A DNA stretch of 10,112 bases from Anaerolineae bacterium. GTDB lineage: Bacteria; Chloroflexota; Anaerolineae; B4-G1. The stretch covers positions 1-10,112 of the forward strand of contig JAUWOI010000114.1 in the NCBI GenBank assembly GCA_030612185.1, given 5' to 3'. The notes below the pieces were generated by a model. It had not been told where the DNA came from, did not search any database, and saw only the letters and a list, made by a program, of their open reading frames with translations. Both the position numbers and the translations under genes were made by a program. Positions 1-5,966 of this stretch are shown here, in pieces. Positions within the stretch are counted from its first letter, which is position 1. Each line of letters begins with the position of its first letter.

Positions 1-852
1 TCCGGTCGGGAGAGTCGGGAGAGGTCGCCTCGCCTCTCCACTACTCAGATATACCTGTCTCATGCCAACAAAGTTCAGCACTCTACGATGGGCCGACGTA
101 AGTTGAACTTGCCCACCCGTCAATTGCCCAAGATCGTGCTCCAGGATTTCGAGGAACCGTGCCAGCGACTCTCGCGCAGAGATCATATCGTACTCCGGCA
201 GCGTGGCGCCCAGCCGGGCCTGCAAGACTGCATCCGCTTCTGCCTGAAAAACGTGGCAAGGGCGCACACCATTACGGGCGCGGGCAAATAACTCCATAAG
301 AAGCCCGCGCATTCGATGCAACAGTTCAATCGCTCCCCAAATCTGTCGCCGTTGCAGGGCGACATCTACGCCAACAGCATATCGCACACACATATCCAAG
401 ACCCGGCCCAGCGGCCCGTCTCCCACGCACTCGTTTGCCAGTCCGGCCGCTTTGATGGCCGCACCGTCAATTCGCCCCGCGAGGACCTGAACGCTGTCCA
501 CGATGTTCGGGCTGGTTGTGTGGAGCGGATGGTAGCGGGTTGAAAGTTCCATCAGTGATTCAAGTACCACATCGCCTGCATCGTCACCGTCCGGGATGAT
601 CAACGCAACTCGCTCACCGATGGATGTAAAGGCATCGCACAACCGCCTCAATTCCTGGGTGACGTCAATTTCCACACCGTCGGCGATCACAATATCAAAG
701 TCAAGGTCGGAATAGTGATCCCACGTGCCACGCCCGAGTGATCCAAACACTGCCACGGCCAGGATGCGAGGATCATCCGCATAGTAGGATACGGTGGCTT
801 GTAATAGGGCCTGATGTCGCGGTGTTCCAGGGTTATCTTCGGTCGCGGTCAT
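1..852 (-). CDS. Nucleotidyltransferase domain protein, DNA polymerase beta superfamily (3' end outside window)
   Basis: An open frame of 284 codons runs from an ATG at 852 to the left edge without a stop, so the C-terminus is missing. Residues about 32-55 carry the superfamily signature: a hydrophobic strand, Gly37-Ser38, then S-D-L-D with Asp49 and Asp51 as the two metal-binding carboxylates of the GS-x-DxD type. A third acidic residue is not certain. Such enzymes transfer a nucleoside monophosphate to a hydroxyl group on a small molecule, RNA or protein; the substrate cannot be told here. Residues about 150-265 look helical, as in many two-domain members. The start is supported by a GGGAGG ribosome site 7 nt upstream. 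The gene overlaps the end of the GT39 gene by 20 bp and is probably co-transcribed and translationally coupled with it. The last visible residues (about 270-284) are low in complexity and come from short DNA repeats. Certain as an NTase fold, unsure of function. Confidence 0.85.
   Translation of the reverse strand, partial: MTATEDNPGTPRHQALLQATVSYYADDPRILAVAVFGSLGRGTWDHYSDLDFDIVIADGVEIDVTQELRRLCDAFTSIGERVALIIPDGDDAGDVVLESLMELSTRYHPLHTTSPNIVDSVQVLAGRIDGAAIKAAGLANECVGDGPLGRVLDMCVRYAVGVDVALQRRQIWGAIELLHRMRGLLMELFARARNGVRPCHVFQAEADAVLQARLGATLPEYDMISARESLARFLEILEHDLGQLTGGQVQLTSAHRRVLNFVGMRQVYLSSGEARRPLPTLPTG
6..39. repeat. Short direct and inverted repeats at the left edge
   Basis: TCGGGAGAG is repeated in tandem (6-14, 15-23). 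GGAGAGG at 18-24 pairs with CCTCTCC at 33-39 across an 8-nt loop. They lie in the end of the visible nucleotidyltransferase frame, where the protein turns into a P-L-P-T-L-P-T run. This may mark the approach of the gene end. Confidence 0.45.
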
Positions 853-2401
853 CCATCTGCCTCCCATATAACCGTATCTGCAGGCCACGGAAGTCCCACC
901 AGTCGAGCAGGTCGAGTTCCTTATCCAACGCCGGAGGGATCAGCCCCTGCGGGTCGGTGTACCAGTCGTGGCTGTAGACCAGCCACACTCGCTCGTGGCC
1001 TCCGACGAGCGCCCGCAGCCGGGGCAGGTCGCTTCTGGTCATCTTCGGTTCCAGGACGGACCGGTCGAATAGATCCACCGGCACGCCGTGTTCGACCACC
1101 GACCGCTCGTACTGGCGGAAGTAGTAGTCAAAAGGAATCTGCGCCCAGGTCGCGTTAAACAGAATCAAGTCATCGGCCTCCACCCGCTCCGCCACAAACG
1201 GTGCCGCGTCGTCCCACTGCTCCTTCTCGAAGTTGACGTAATACTCCCGCAGCGAAAGGGTGTTGACCACCAGCATCACCAGAACTATGGCGATGATACA
1301 GGGCCGCTGGTGCAACTGGCGTATGCCGGCGGCCAGCAGCAGGTAAAGCGCGAGCGAGGCCCAGATGAGCGTGCGGTCGTAAAAGATGGGCCGGCGCAGG
1401 CTGACCAGCCACTCGCCCACGAACGGCGTTGTGAAGGTGACGAGCAGAAACAGGACGCGCTCCGGACGGCGACGGAGACGGATCACCCCCAGCAGCGCCA
1501 GCCCCGCGTACAGCACCCCCACCACAAAGACCCCGGCGGATGGCAACGGTAGGAAATCACTCACAAAGGCCCCTACCACGCCGACGACTGTCCTCCACGT
1601 TGGCGCAGGCAGCCAGAACTCCCGGTAGACGCCCGCGCTCTGGACGGCGAAGGCCGGCAACCAGGGACTCCATAGCAGAAGCACGCCTACCTGGGCCAGG
1701 AGCCAGTTGCGCAAGAACTCGTGATTCGTGATTCGCAGGCAGATCAAGAGCAGCACGATGACATTTGCGGCGATGGGGAAAAAGACTGCTGTGTTGTGAG
1801 TCAACAGCGTCGCCGCCGTGAAGACCACGTAGCCCAGCCAGGCCAGGTCGGTCTCAATGGCCTGCAGGGGAAGCCTACGGTAGCGGGCGGCTCGCCAGCC
1901 CCGCCAGAAGTCCACGAATTGCCTGCCCAGCCGTGCTTCGGCCGAGCGGGGGTCAGTGAGCAATCGCACTAGCGCGTACAGCGCCAGCGAAACGTTCAGT
2001 GTCAGCAGCGTGTACATGCGCGTCTCCTGGGCGAAGCGCACGTGGAAGGGGGAAACGGCCAGAATCAGCGCGGTGAGGAGCCCCACCCTGTCGTCGGCCA
2101 GGCGGCGGCCCAGCAGGTAAACCACGGGAATGGTCAGCGTACCGCACAAAGCGGAGAGTGCCCGCACGGTAGCCTGGTCGTCGCCCAGGACCATCCAGAA
2201 ATGCAGCAGTAGATGGTACAGCGGCGGGTGCTGGTCAATGCGCACCAGCCAGCCCATCATCTCCCCCACAGGTTGCCAGCCCAGCCAGACACTGAACGCC
2301 TCGTCGAGCCAGAGCCCCTTGCCGCCAATCTGGTAGACCCGCAGGAAGCCGCCCAGTGCCGTCACTGCGACCACCCACAACCTATCCCCCCATCTCGCCA
2401 C
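833..2401 (-). CDS. Glycosyltransferase family 39 (PMT/ArnT-like) integral membrane protein
   Basis: Likely transfers a sugar from a polyprenyl-phosphate donor to a lipid, polymer or protein acceptor on the outer face of the membrane. From the GTG at 2401 the protein has 522 residues. The first membrane segment is followed by a loop with G-L-W-L-D-E, Asp-Glu at residues 33-34, the catalytic pair typical of GT39/PMT_2 proteins. H-P-P-L-Y-H follows at 58-63, then Q-E-T-R-M-Y near 125-130. About nine to eleven hydrophobic segments fill residues 8-390, and a soluble tail of about 130 residues ends the protein. Start choice: an open frame extends to a GTG at 2434, but that codon lies upstream of the -10 box of a near-consensus promoter, whereas the GTG at 2401 has GGAGG 6 nt before it. 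A short insertion encoded by a 7-bp repeat sits near 1720-1735. It leads a two-gene unit with the nucleotidyltransferase. Acceptor and sugar are unknown. Confidence 0.87.
   Translation of the reverse strand: MARWGDRLWVVAVTALGGFLRVYQIGGKGLWLDEAFSVWLGWQPVGEMMGWLVRIDQHPPLYHLLLHFWMVLGDDQATVRALSALCGTLTIPVVYLLGRRLADDRVGLLTALILAVSPFHVRFAQETRMYTLLTLNVSLALYALVRLLTDPRSAEARLGRQFVDFWRGWRAARYRRLPLQAIETDLAWLGYVVFTAATLLTHNTAVFFPIAANVIVLLLICLRITNHEFLRNWLLAQVGVLLLWSPWLPAFAVQSAGVYREFWLPAPTWRTVVGVVGAFVSDFLPLPSAGVFVVGVLYAGLALLGVIRLRRRPERVLFLLVTFTTPFVGEWLVSLRRPIFYDRTLIWASLALYLLLAAGIRQLHQRPCIIAIVLVMLVVNTLSLREYYVNFEKEQWDDAAPFVAERVEADDLILFNATWAQIPFDYYFRQYERSVVEHGVPVDLFDRSVLEPKMTRSDLPRLRALVGGHERVWLVYSHDWYTDPQGLIPPALDKELDLLDWWDFRGLQIRLYGRQMDDRDRR
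860..865 (-). promoter_or_regulatory. Ribosome binding site of the nucleotidyltransferase gene
   Basis: The minus strand reads GGGAGG here, 7 nt before the ATG at 852. It lies inside the last codons of the upstream GT39 gene. It picks this ATG over the nearby out-of-frame ATG at 856, which belongs to no gene, and it supports coupled translation. Confidence 0.7.
1720..1735. repeat. Short 7-bp direct repeat inside the GT39 gene
   Basis: CGTGATT occurs twice in tandem followed by CG. On the coding strand it yields the residues R-I-T-N-H-E-F in a loop between two membrane segments. The period matches the larger heptamer arrays at 3769-3898, though with only 2.3 copies it may be chance. Confidence 0.4.
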
Positions 2402-2407
2402 ACCACA

Positions 2408-2412
2408 CCTCC
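2408..2412 (-). promoter_or_regulatory. Ribosome binding site deciding the GT39 start
   Basis: The minus strand reads GGAGG, 6 nt before the GTG at 2401. With the promoter just upstream, this favours GTG 2401 over the longer frame from GTG 2434. Confidence 0.65.
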
Positions 2413-2424
2413 GCTGGCTGAGAG

Positions 2425-2453
2425 AGAATATCACAGCCCAGGAACATTGTCAA
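2425..2453 (-). promoter_or_regulatory. Sigma-70-type promoter of the GT39-nucleotidyltransferase unit
   Basis: On the minus strand an exact TTGACA (2453-2448) is separated by 17 bp from TATTCT (2430-2425), which is preceded by TGA, an extended -10 feature. The predicted transcript start is near 2418, giving a leader of only about 17 nt before the GTG at 2401. The call is from the sequence alone. Confidence 0.7.
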
Positions 2454-2467
2454 AGTGCTGGGTGTGC

Positions 2468-2485
2468 CGCCGTGAACAGACGGCG
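2468..2485. other. Small inverted repeat upstream of the GT39 promoter
   Basis: CGCCGT and ACGGCG form a 6-bp perfect stem with a 6-nt loop, 15 bp upstream of the -35 box. No T tract follows on either strand, so it does not look like a terminator. It could be a protein-binding site or nothing. Confidence 0.3.
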
Positions 2486-2527
2486 TTGGAGGAGCACCTC
2501 TCGGCTCTTCAGGCCGGTGCTATCTCC

Positions 2528-2561
2528 AAACGTAAACGAGCCTACGTCATCAGTAGGCTCG
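2528..2561 (-). terminator. Rho-independent terminator of the Fe-S operon
   Basis: A perfect 9-bp stem (CGAGCCTAC at 2537-2545, GTAGGCTCG at 2553-2561) with a 7-nt loop lies 40 bp after the stop of the E1-like gene. In the minus-strand direction it is followed by the broken T-rich stretch TTTACGTTT. The T tract is imperfect, so efficiency is uncertain, but placement between two minus-strand units fits. Confidence 0.7.
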
Positions 2562-2601
2562 CTCGGTCTCACTCCCCTGTCTGGCAAACGCCGCTATAGC
2601 C

Positions 2602-3453
2602 TCAACCCAATTGCAGGACCTCAATCGTACCCGTCTCCATATCCATCACCAACAACCGCCGTCGAAGAAGTTCACCGTGGCCGAGCAGGATCTTCACAAC
2701 CTCCTGCGCCTCCCAGGCTGCCACCGCCATCGGCGTCGCGGCCGGACACCCTAGTTGTGCCTCAAGCCCCTGCTCCGGCAGATCGTCCCCCTCACCGTAC
2801 AGGCTACGTAGGCCCAAATCGCCAGGGAAGATAGTCATCACCTGTCCCAGGAAGCCCGCGATGCTCCCGTGCACCATCGGGATGCCCAGCGCCTGGGCCC
2901 CCTCCTGCAGGACCAGGCGAATGGGCAACCGGTCGAGGCCATCTACGACCACGTCTACCCCATCCAGGAGCCGGGGCAGGTTTTCTCGGGTGAGTGCCAC
3001 CACGTGACCCACCACCTCCACCGCGCTGTTGATCCCAGCGACACGGTGGCGCGAGGCCCGTACCTTATCCATACCCAGATTGGCCTCGCCGCTCAAGACC
3101 TGCCGGTTGAGGTTGTGATCCTCAAAGACGTCGCCGTCTATCAGGACCAGCCGCCCCACCCCCATACGGGCCAGTGCCTCCACGACGTATCCCCCCAGCC
3201 CACCCAGCCCCACGACCGCCACTGTGGCCCGTAAGAGCCGGGCCTGCCCCTCCAGACCAACCGTGCCCAGGCTACGCATATAGCGCCGGGGGAGGACACC
3301 CGCTTCCAACGCCGCCAATTCAACGTCCCGGATGGAGCAGTCGTTCGCGGCGGCCAACTCGTGCACCTGCTGGAGGTGGATAAGACGCACGCCATCTTCC
3401 ACTTCTGCCAGTTCGTCAATTCGTCTCTGCAGAACCGGTCTGTCCATTGTCAT
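2602..3453 (-). CDS. ThiF/MoeB/HesA-family E1-like adenylating enzyme
   Basis: Members adenylate the C-terminal glycine of ubiquitin-like sulfur carriers (ThiS, MoaD) so that sulfur can be loaded, or act on related targets. The 283-residue protein has a helical N-terminal extension (about 1-55), then the conserved core: Arg57 and Arg60, the nucleotide loop G-L-G-G-L-G-G at 82-88, Asp106, N-R-Q at 116-118, Lys130 and Asp174. By alignment from memory to E. coli MoeB, the residues matching Arg14, Arg73, Lys86 and Asp130 are all kept. The two CxxC zinc pairs are absent, and the position of the MoeB/ThiF cysteine is not Cys; the only nearby cysteine is Cys236, five residues later. It starts in a 4-bp ATGA overlap with the HEAT gene, so the two are probably coupled. 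It is last in the operon, before a terminator. The family is clear; the partner is unknown. Confidence 0.9.
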   Translation of the reverse strand: MTMDRPVLQRRIDELAEVEDGVRLIHLQQVHELAAANDCSIRDVELAALEAGVLPRRYMRSLGTVGLEGQARLLRATVAVVGLGGLGGYVVEALARMGVGRLVLIDGDVFEDHNLNRQVLSGEANLGMDKVRASRHRVAGINSAVEVVGHVVALTRENLPRLLDGVDVVVDGLDRLPIRLVLQEGAQALGIPMVHGSIAGFLGQVMTIFPGDLGLRSLYGEGDDLPEQGLEAQLGCPAATPMAVAAWEAQEVVKILLGHGELLRRRLLVMDMETGTIEVLQLG

Positions 3454-3746
3454 CCATCGCCCCTCAGCACCCGCAGGGCCTCCCAGGCCCGCGACCGCAC
3501 CTCATCGCTCTCGTCTGTCTCGCTGGCCGCCTCGAGCGCCGGGATTGCGGTTTCGTCTCCCAGTTCGGCCAGCGCCCAGGCCGCCGTCCAGCGCACGTCC
3601 TCGTTTTCGTCCGTCTGTAACGCCTGGATCAAGGCTGGTACCGCGCTGGTATCACTCAGCCGTCCCAATTGCCAGGCCGCGTGGGAGCGCACGCCCGCCA
3701 GGCTCGATTTCAGTTGTCGCAGATGGCCAGATACCGTCTCCACCAT
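3450..3746 (-). CDS. Small HEAT-repeat protein
   Basis: The 98-residue protein consists almost wholly of HEAT (PBS-lyase-like) helical pairs. Units begin near residues 17, 47 and 79, with V-R-S-H-A-A-W, V-R-W-T-A-A-W and V-R-S-R-A-W at equivalent places, joined by acidic loops rich in T-D-E. There is no catalytic motif, signal or membrane segment, so a cytoplasmic scaffold or adaptor role is likely; that is inference. The ATG at 3746 has a strong GAGGAGGGG ribosome site. The stop overlaps the start of the E1-like gene, and the gene follows iscU after a 132-bp spacer filled with heptamer repeats. A chaperone-like part in Fe-S or sulfur-carrier assembly is possible but not shown. The repeat family is certain, the role unknown. 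Confidence 0.85.
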   Translation of the reverse strand: MVETVSGHLRQLKSSLAGVRSHAAWQLGRLSDTSAVPALIQALQTDENEDVRWTAAWALAELGDETAIPALEAASETDESDEVRSRAWEALRVLRGDG

Positions 3747-3768
3747 TGCCCCTCCTCAACCACTAGCC

Positions 3769-3810
3769 GTCAGCGGTCAGCGGTCAGCAGTCAGCCCTCA
3801 GAACTCACCG
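3769..3810. repeat. 7-bp tandem repeat, GTCAGCG type
   Basis: Six consecutive 7-bp units follow the consensus GTCAGCG: four good copies (3769-3796), then two decayed ones ending at 3810. A 4-bp break (TTTG) separates them from the second array, which shares the GTCA core. It lies in the spacer before the HEAT gene. Confidence 0.8.
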
Positions 3811-3814
3811 TTTG

Positions 3815-3898
3815 GTCATTTGTCATTTGTCATTGTTCATTTATCATTGGTCATTGTTCATTGTTCATTGTTCATTGTTCATTGGTCATTGGTCATTC
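3815..3898. repeat. 7-bp tandem repeat, GTCATTG/TTCATTG type
   Basis: Twelve consecutive 7-bp units fill 84 bp without a phase break. All have TCATT at positions 2-6; the first base is G, T or A and the last is T, G or C. The array overlaps the 3' end of iscU: on the minus strand its first units encode the residues M-T-N-D-Q and the stop codon. Heptamer arrays of this sort are known in intergenic DNA of cyanobacteria and some other phyla; their function is not settled. Confidence 0.92.
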
Positions 3899-4271
3899 TA
3901 TCCCGATAATCCTCGATTGCCGCCTTGATCGCCTCCTCAGCCAGCAACGAACAGTGCACCTTGACAGGCGGCAGACCGTCCAATGCCTCGATCACATCCT
4001 GGTTGGTAACCTGCAGTGCCTCCTCTAGCATCTTCCCTTTGATCAGTTCGGTCACAATAGACGTGGTGGCGATGGCCGCACCACAGCCGAAGGTCTTGAA
4101 CTTCACGTCCTCAATCCGGTCATCCCGGACCTTGATCGTGATCTTCATCATATCGCCGCAGACCGGGTTGCCCACCGTACCTACACCATCGGCATTCTCG
4201 ATCTCCCCCAAGTTGCGCGGGTTCTGGTAGTGCTCCAGCACCTTCTCACTGTACCAGCCGAATTCTGCCAT
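3879..4271 (-). CDS. iscU: Iron-sulfur cluster assembly scaffold protein IscU
   Basis: Scaffold on which a [2Fe-2S] cluster is built from iron and IscS-derived sulfur. The 130-residue protein is a full NifU-N/IscU domain. The three ligand cysteines are Cys38 (N-P-V-C-G-D), Cys63 (F-G-C-G) and Cys107 (V-H-C-S), with the conserved Asp40. Residues 100-104 are L-P-P-V-K, the motif recognised by the chaperone HscA in E. coli, although no hscA or hscB is present in the window. The ATG at 4271 has a GAGGAGA ribosome site. It follows iscS by 32 bp. The last five residues and the stop codon come from the heptamer array, so the C-terminal tail was reshaped by the repeat; the core is untouched. Confidence 0.96.
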   Translation of the reverse strand: MAEFGWYSEKVLEHYQNPRNLGEIENADGVGTVGNPVCGDMMKITIKVRDDRIEDVKFKTFGCGAAIATTSIVTELIKGKMLEEALQVTNQDVIEALDGLPPVKVHCSLLAEEAIKAAIEDYRDRMTNDQ

Positions 4272-4285
4272 TATCTGGTCTCCTC

Positions 4286-4307
4286 AATACATCAACAAAT
4301 ACATCAA
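4286..4307. repeat. Direct repeat at the iscS-iscU junction
   Basis: AATACATCAA occurs twice (4286-4295 and 4298-4307), with a period of 12 bp. It spans the last codon and stop of iscS and the spacer before iscU. No hairpin forms, and it may be a simple duplication. Confidence 0.5.
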
Positions 4308-5506
4308 TGCCCCCGGCGCCGAGGTCCGGCCTCCTCCGGGAATGGCACCTGCTCCGAGAACATGGACATCGCGCGCAGCCGCTCAATAATCGGGGGCAGT
4401 TTCTCCAACACGTAGTCCACGTCCGCCTCGCTGTTCTCCCGTCCCAGGCCGAAACGGATTGAACCCTGCGCCACGGCAGGGGGCACTCCCATCGCCAGCA
4501 ATACGTGCGAAGGCGAAAGATCTGCTGAGGTACACGCCGAGCCGCTGGAGACTGCCACTCCTGCCAGGTCCAGGCCCATAATGATTCCCTCGCCCTCAAT
4601 GTACTCGAAACACACATTCAGTGTGCCCGGCAACCGCTCGCTGGGATGGCCATTCAGATAGATGTGAGGAATCCGCGCCAAGAGCCCGGCGTAGAGCCGT
4701 TCCCGCAGAGCCGTCAGCCGCTCCGCCTCCACGTCCATCTCTCCCAACCGTAACTCCAGTGCCCGACCCAGCCCCACGATGCCGGCCACGTTCTCCGTAG
4801 CCGCCCGGCGTCCCCACTCCTGATGCCCACCGTGTAGCAGCGGATCAACTCTCACACCCTTGCGCACGTACAGCGCCCCGACCCCCTTGGGGCCATAGAA
4901 CTTGTGTGCCGAAAGCGAGAGCAGGTCTATCCCCAGTTCGTTCACGTCAATCGGCAACTTGCCCACCATCTGTACTGCGTCGGTGTGGAAGTAGACCCCC
5001 CTCTCCCGGCAGACCTGCGCGATGGCACCGATGGGCTGGATCGTGCCCACCTCGTTGTTGGCGAGCATCACGCTCACCAACACCGTCCGACCGGTGATCG
5101 CCTGCGCCACGTCGTCGGGATTAACCAAGCCATACTCGTCCACCGGCAGGTAGGTGACCCGAAAACCCTGCTTCTCCAGATATTGGCAGGTTTGCAGCAC
5201 CGCCTTGTGTTCGATACGCGAGGTGATGATGTGGTCGCCCTTGCCCCGGTTGGCAAACATCACCCCCTTGATGGCCTGGTTGTCGGCCTCCGTCCCACAC
5301 CCGGTCAAGATAATCTCACGCAACTGCGCCCCTAGTGCCGTCGCCACCTTCTCCCGCGCTGCCTCGACGGCCCGGCGCGCCTGGATGCCGAAGTAATGCA
5401 AACTGGAGGCATTGCCGAACTCCCCCCGCAGGTACGGCAACATCACCTCCAGCACATCTTCGCGCAACGGCGTCGTCGCGTTGTGATCCATGTAGATGCG
5501 CTTCAT
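4304..5506 (-). CDS. iscS: Cysteine desulfurase IscS/NifS
   Basis: A PLP enzyme that converts L-cysteine to alanine and holds the sulfur as a persulfide for IscU and other acceptors. At 400 residues it has the normal length. His100 (I-E-H-K) stacks on PLP, Asp176 and Gln179 bind the cofactor ring, and Lys202 (S-A-H-K-F-Y-G-P-K) forms the Schiff base. Cys325, in S-G-S-A-C-T-S, is the persulfide cysteine on the mobile loop and places it in group I (NifS/IscS). The stretch T-G-C-G-T-E-A-D-N at 68-76 has Cys70 where many homologues have Ser or Gly. The ATG at 5506 overlaps the Rrf2 stop by 4 bp (ATGA), with a GGGGAGG ribosome site inside the regulator gene. It is the second gene of the operon and the likely sulfur donor for IscU and perhaps for a carrier activated by the E1-like protein. 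Confidence 0.96.
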   Translation of the reverse strand: MKRIYMDHNATTPLREDVLEVMLPYLRGEFGNASSLHYFGIQARRAVEAAREKVATALGAQLREIILTGCGTEADNQAIKGVMFANRGKGDHIITSRIEHKAVLQTCQYLEKQGFRVTYLPVDEYGLVNPDDVAQAITGRTVLVSVMLANNEVGTIQPIGAIAQVCRERGVYFHTDAVQMVGKLPIDVNELGIDLLSLSAHKFYGPKGVGALYVRKGVRVDPLLHGGHQEWGRRAATENVAGIVGLGRALELRLGEMDVEAERLTALRERLYAGLLARIPHIYLNGHPSERLPGTLNVCFEYIEGEGIIMGLDLAGVAVSSGSACTSADLSPSHVLLAMGVPPAVAQGSIRFGLGRENSEADVDYVLEKLPPIIERLRAMSMFSEQVPFPEEAGPRRRGH

Positions 5507-5946
5507 CCAACCTCCCCGCCTTGCATAGCCAGCGCCTGCGCCTCGTCACGCAGTTCGGCTAGCATAATCTCATCCAGTACCTTCTCCACCGCCTGGGAGA
5601 CCTGTTGCCAGACCACCCGCGTCACGCACTCTTCGACCCGCTGGCATGCCAGGTCGCCGCCGGGGACCACACAACCAGCCACCCCGATAGGGCCCTCCAC
5701 CGCCCGCACCACGTCCCCTGCGCAGATTGTCGTGGCGTCGCGGGCCAGTGTGTAACCGCCACCCGGCCCCCTTATCCCTTCCACCAGCCCCGCCGCGCGG
5801 AGCCGCCGGAACAATTGGGCCACGTAGTCGGCCGAAATCCCCTGTCGTTTGGCGATGTCGCAGCGCGCAACTGGCCCTTCATCGGCATGCAGGGCCAGAT
5901 CCACCATCGCTCGCAGTGCATATCTCCCGCGCGTTGAAATCCGCAT
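5503..5946 (-). CDS. iscR: Rrf2-family transcriptional regulator, IscR-like
   Basis: A dimeric winged-helix repressor that probably senses Fe-S cluster supply and controls this operon. The 147-residue protein begins M-R-I-S-T-R-G-R-Y-A as IscR does, with the recognition helix around 36-52 (G-I-S-A-D-Y-V-A-Q-L-F) and the wing R-G-P-G-G-G-Y at 59-65. Three cysteines, 92, 101 and 107, match the cluster-ligand region, but spacing is C-x8-C-x5-C instead of C-x5-C-x5-C, and the residue matching the E. coli His107 ligand is Arg110. A cluster is likely, with a different fourth ligand. Cys29 and Cys75 lie elsewhere. The ATG at 5946 has GGGGGAG just before it. It is first in the operon behind its own promoter, with an inverted repeat over the -35 region, so autoregulation is likely. 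The symbol is by family and context. Confidence 0.9.
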   Translation of the reverse strand: MRISTRGRYALRAMVDLALHADEGPVARCDIAKRQGISADYVAQLFRRLRAAGLVEGIRGPGGGYTLARDATTICAGDVVRAVEGPIGVAGCVVPGGDLACQRVEECVTRVVWQQVSQAVEKVLDEIMLAELRDEAQALAMQGGEVG

Positions 5947-5966
5947 CGCTCCCCCAAAACGCGCCG

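Noticed and set aside
1..852. Aminoglycoside or lincosamide resistance nucleotidyltransferase, or the MNT half of an MNT/HEPN toxin-antitoxin pair
   Set aside because: Only the general NTase signature is visible. No HEPN partner is in the window, and nothing beyond the fold points to drug modification.
1088..1552. Plus-strand open frame of 154 codons across the GT39 gene
   Set aside because: It is rich in R, H, Q and P, has no recognisable domain, and lies antisense to a gene with clear membrane segments and motifs.
3769..3898. CRISPR array
   Set aside because: The units are 7 bp with no unique spacers and there are no cas genes nearby; it is a simple tandem repeat.
3361..3909. Plus-strand open frame of 182 codons ending in an alternating hydrophobic V-I-V-H-type run
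   Set aside because: It is antisense to the E1-like and HEAT genes, and its hydrophobic tail is just the heptamer array read in frame. No ribosome site or family match.
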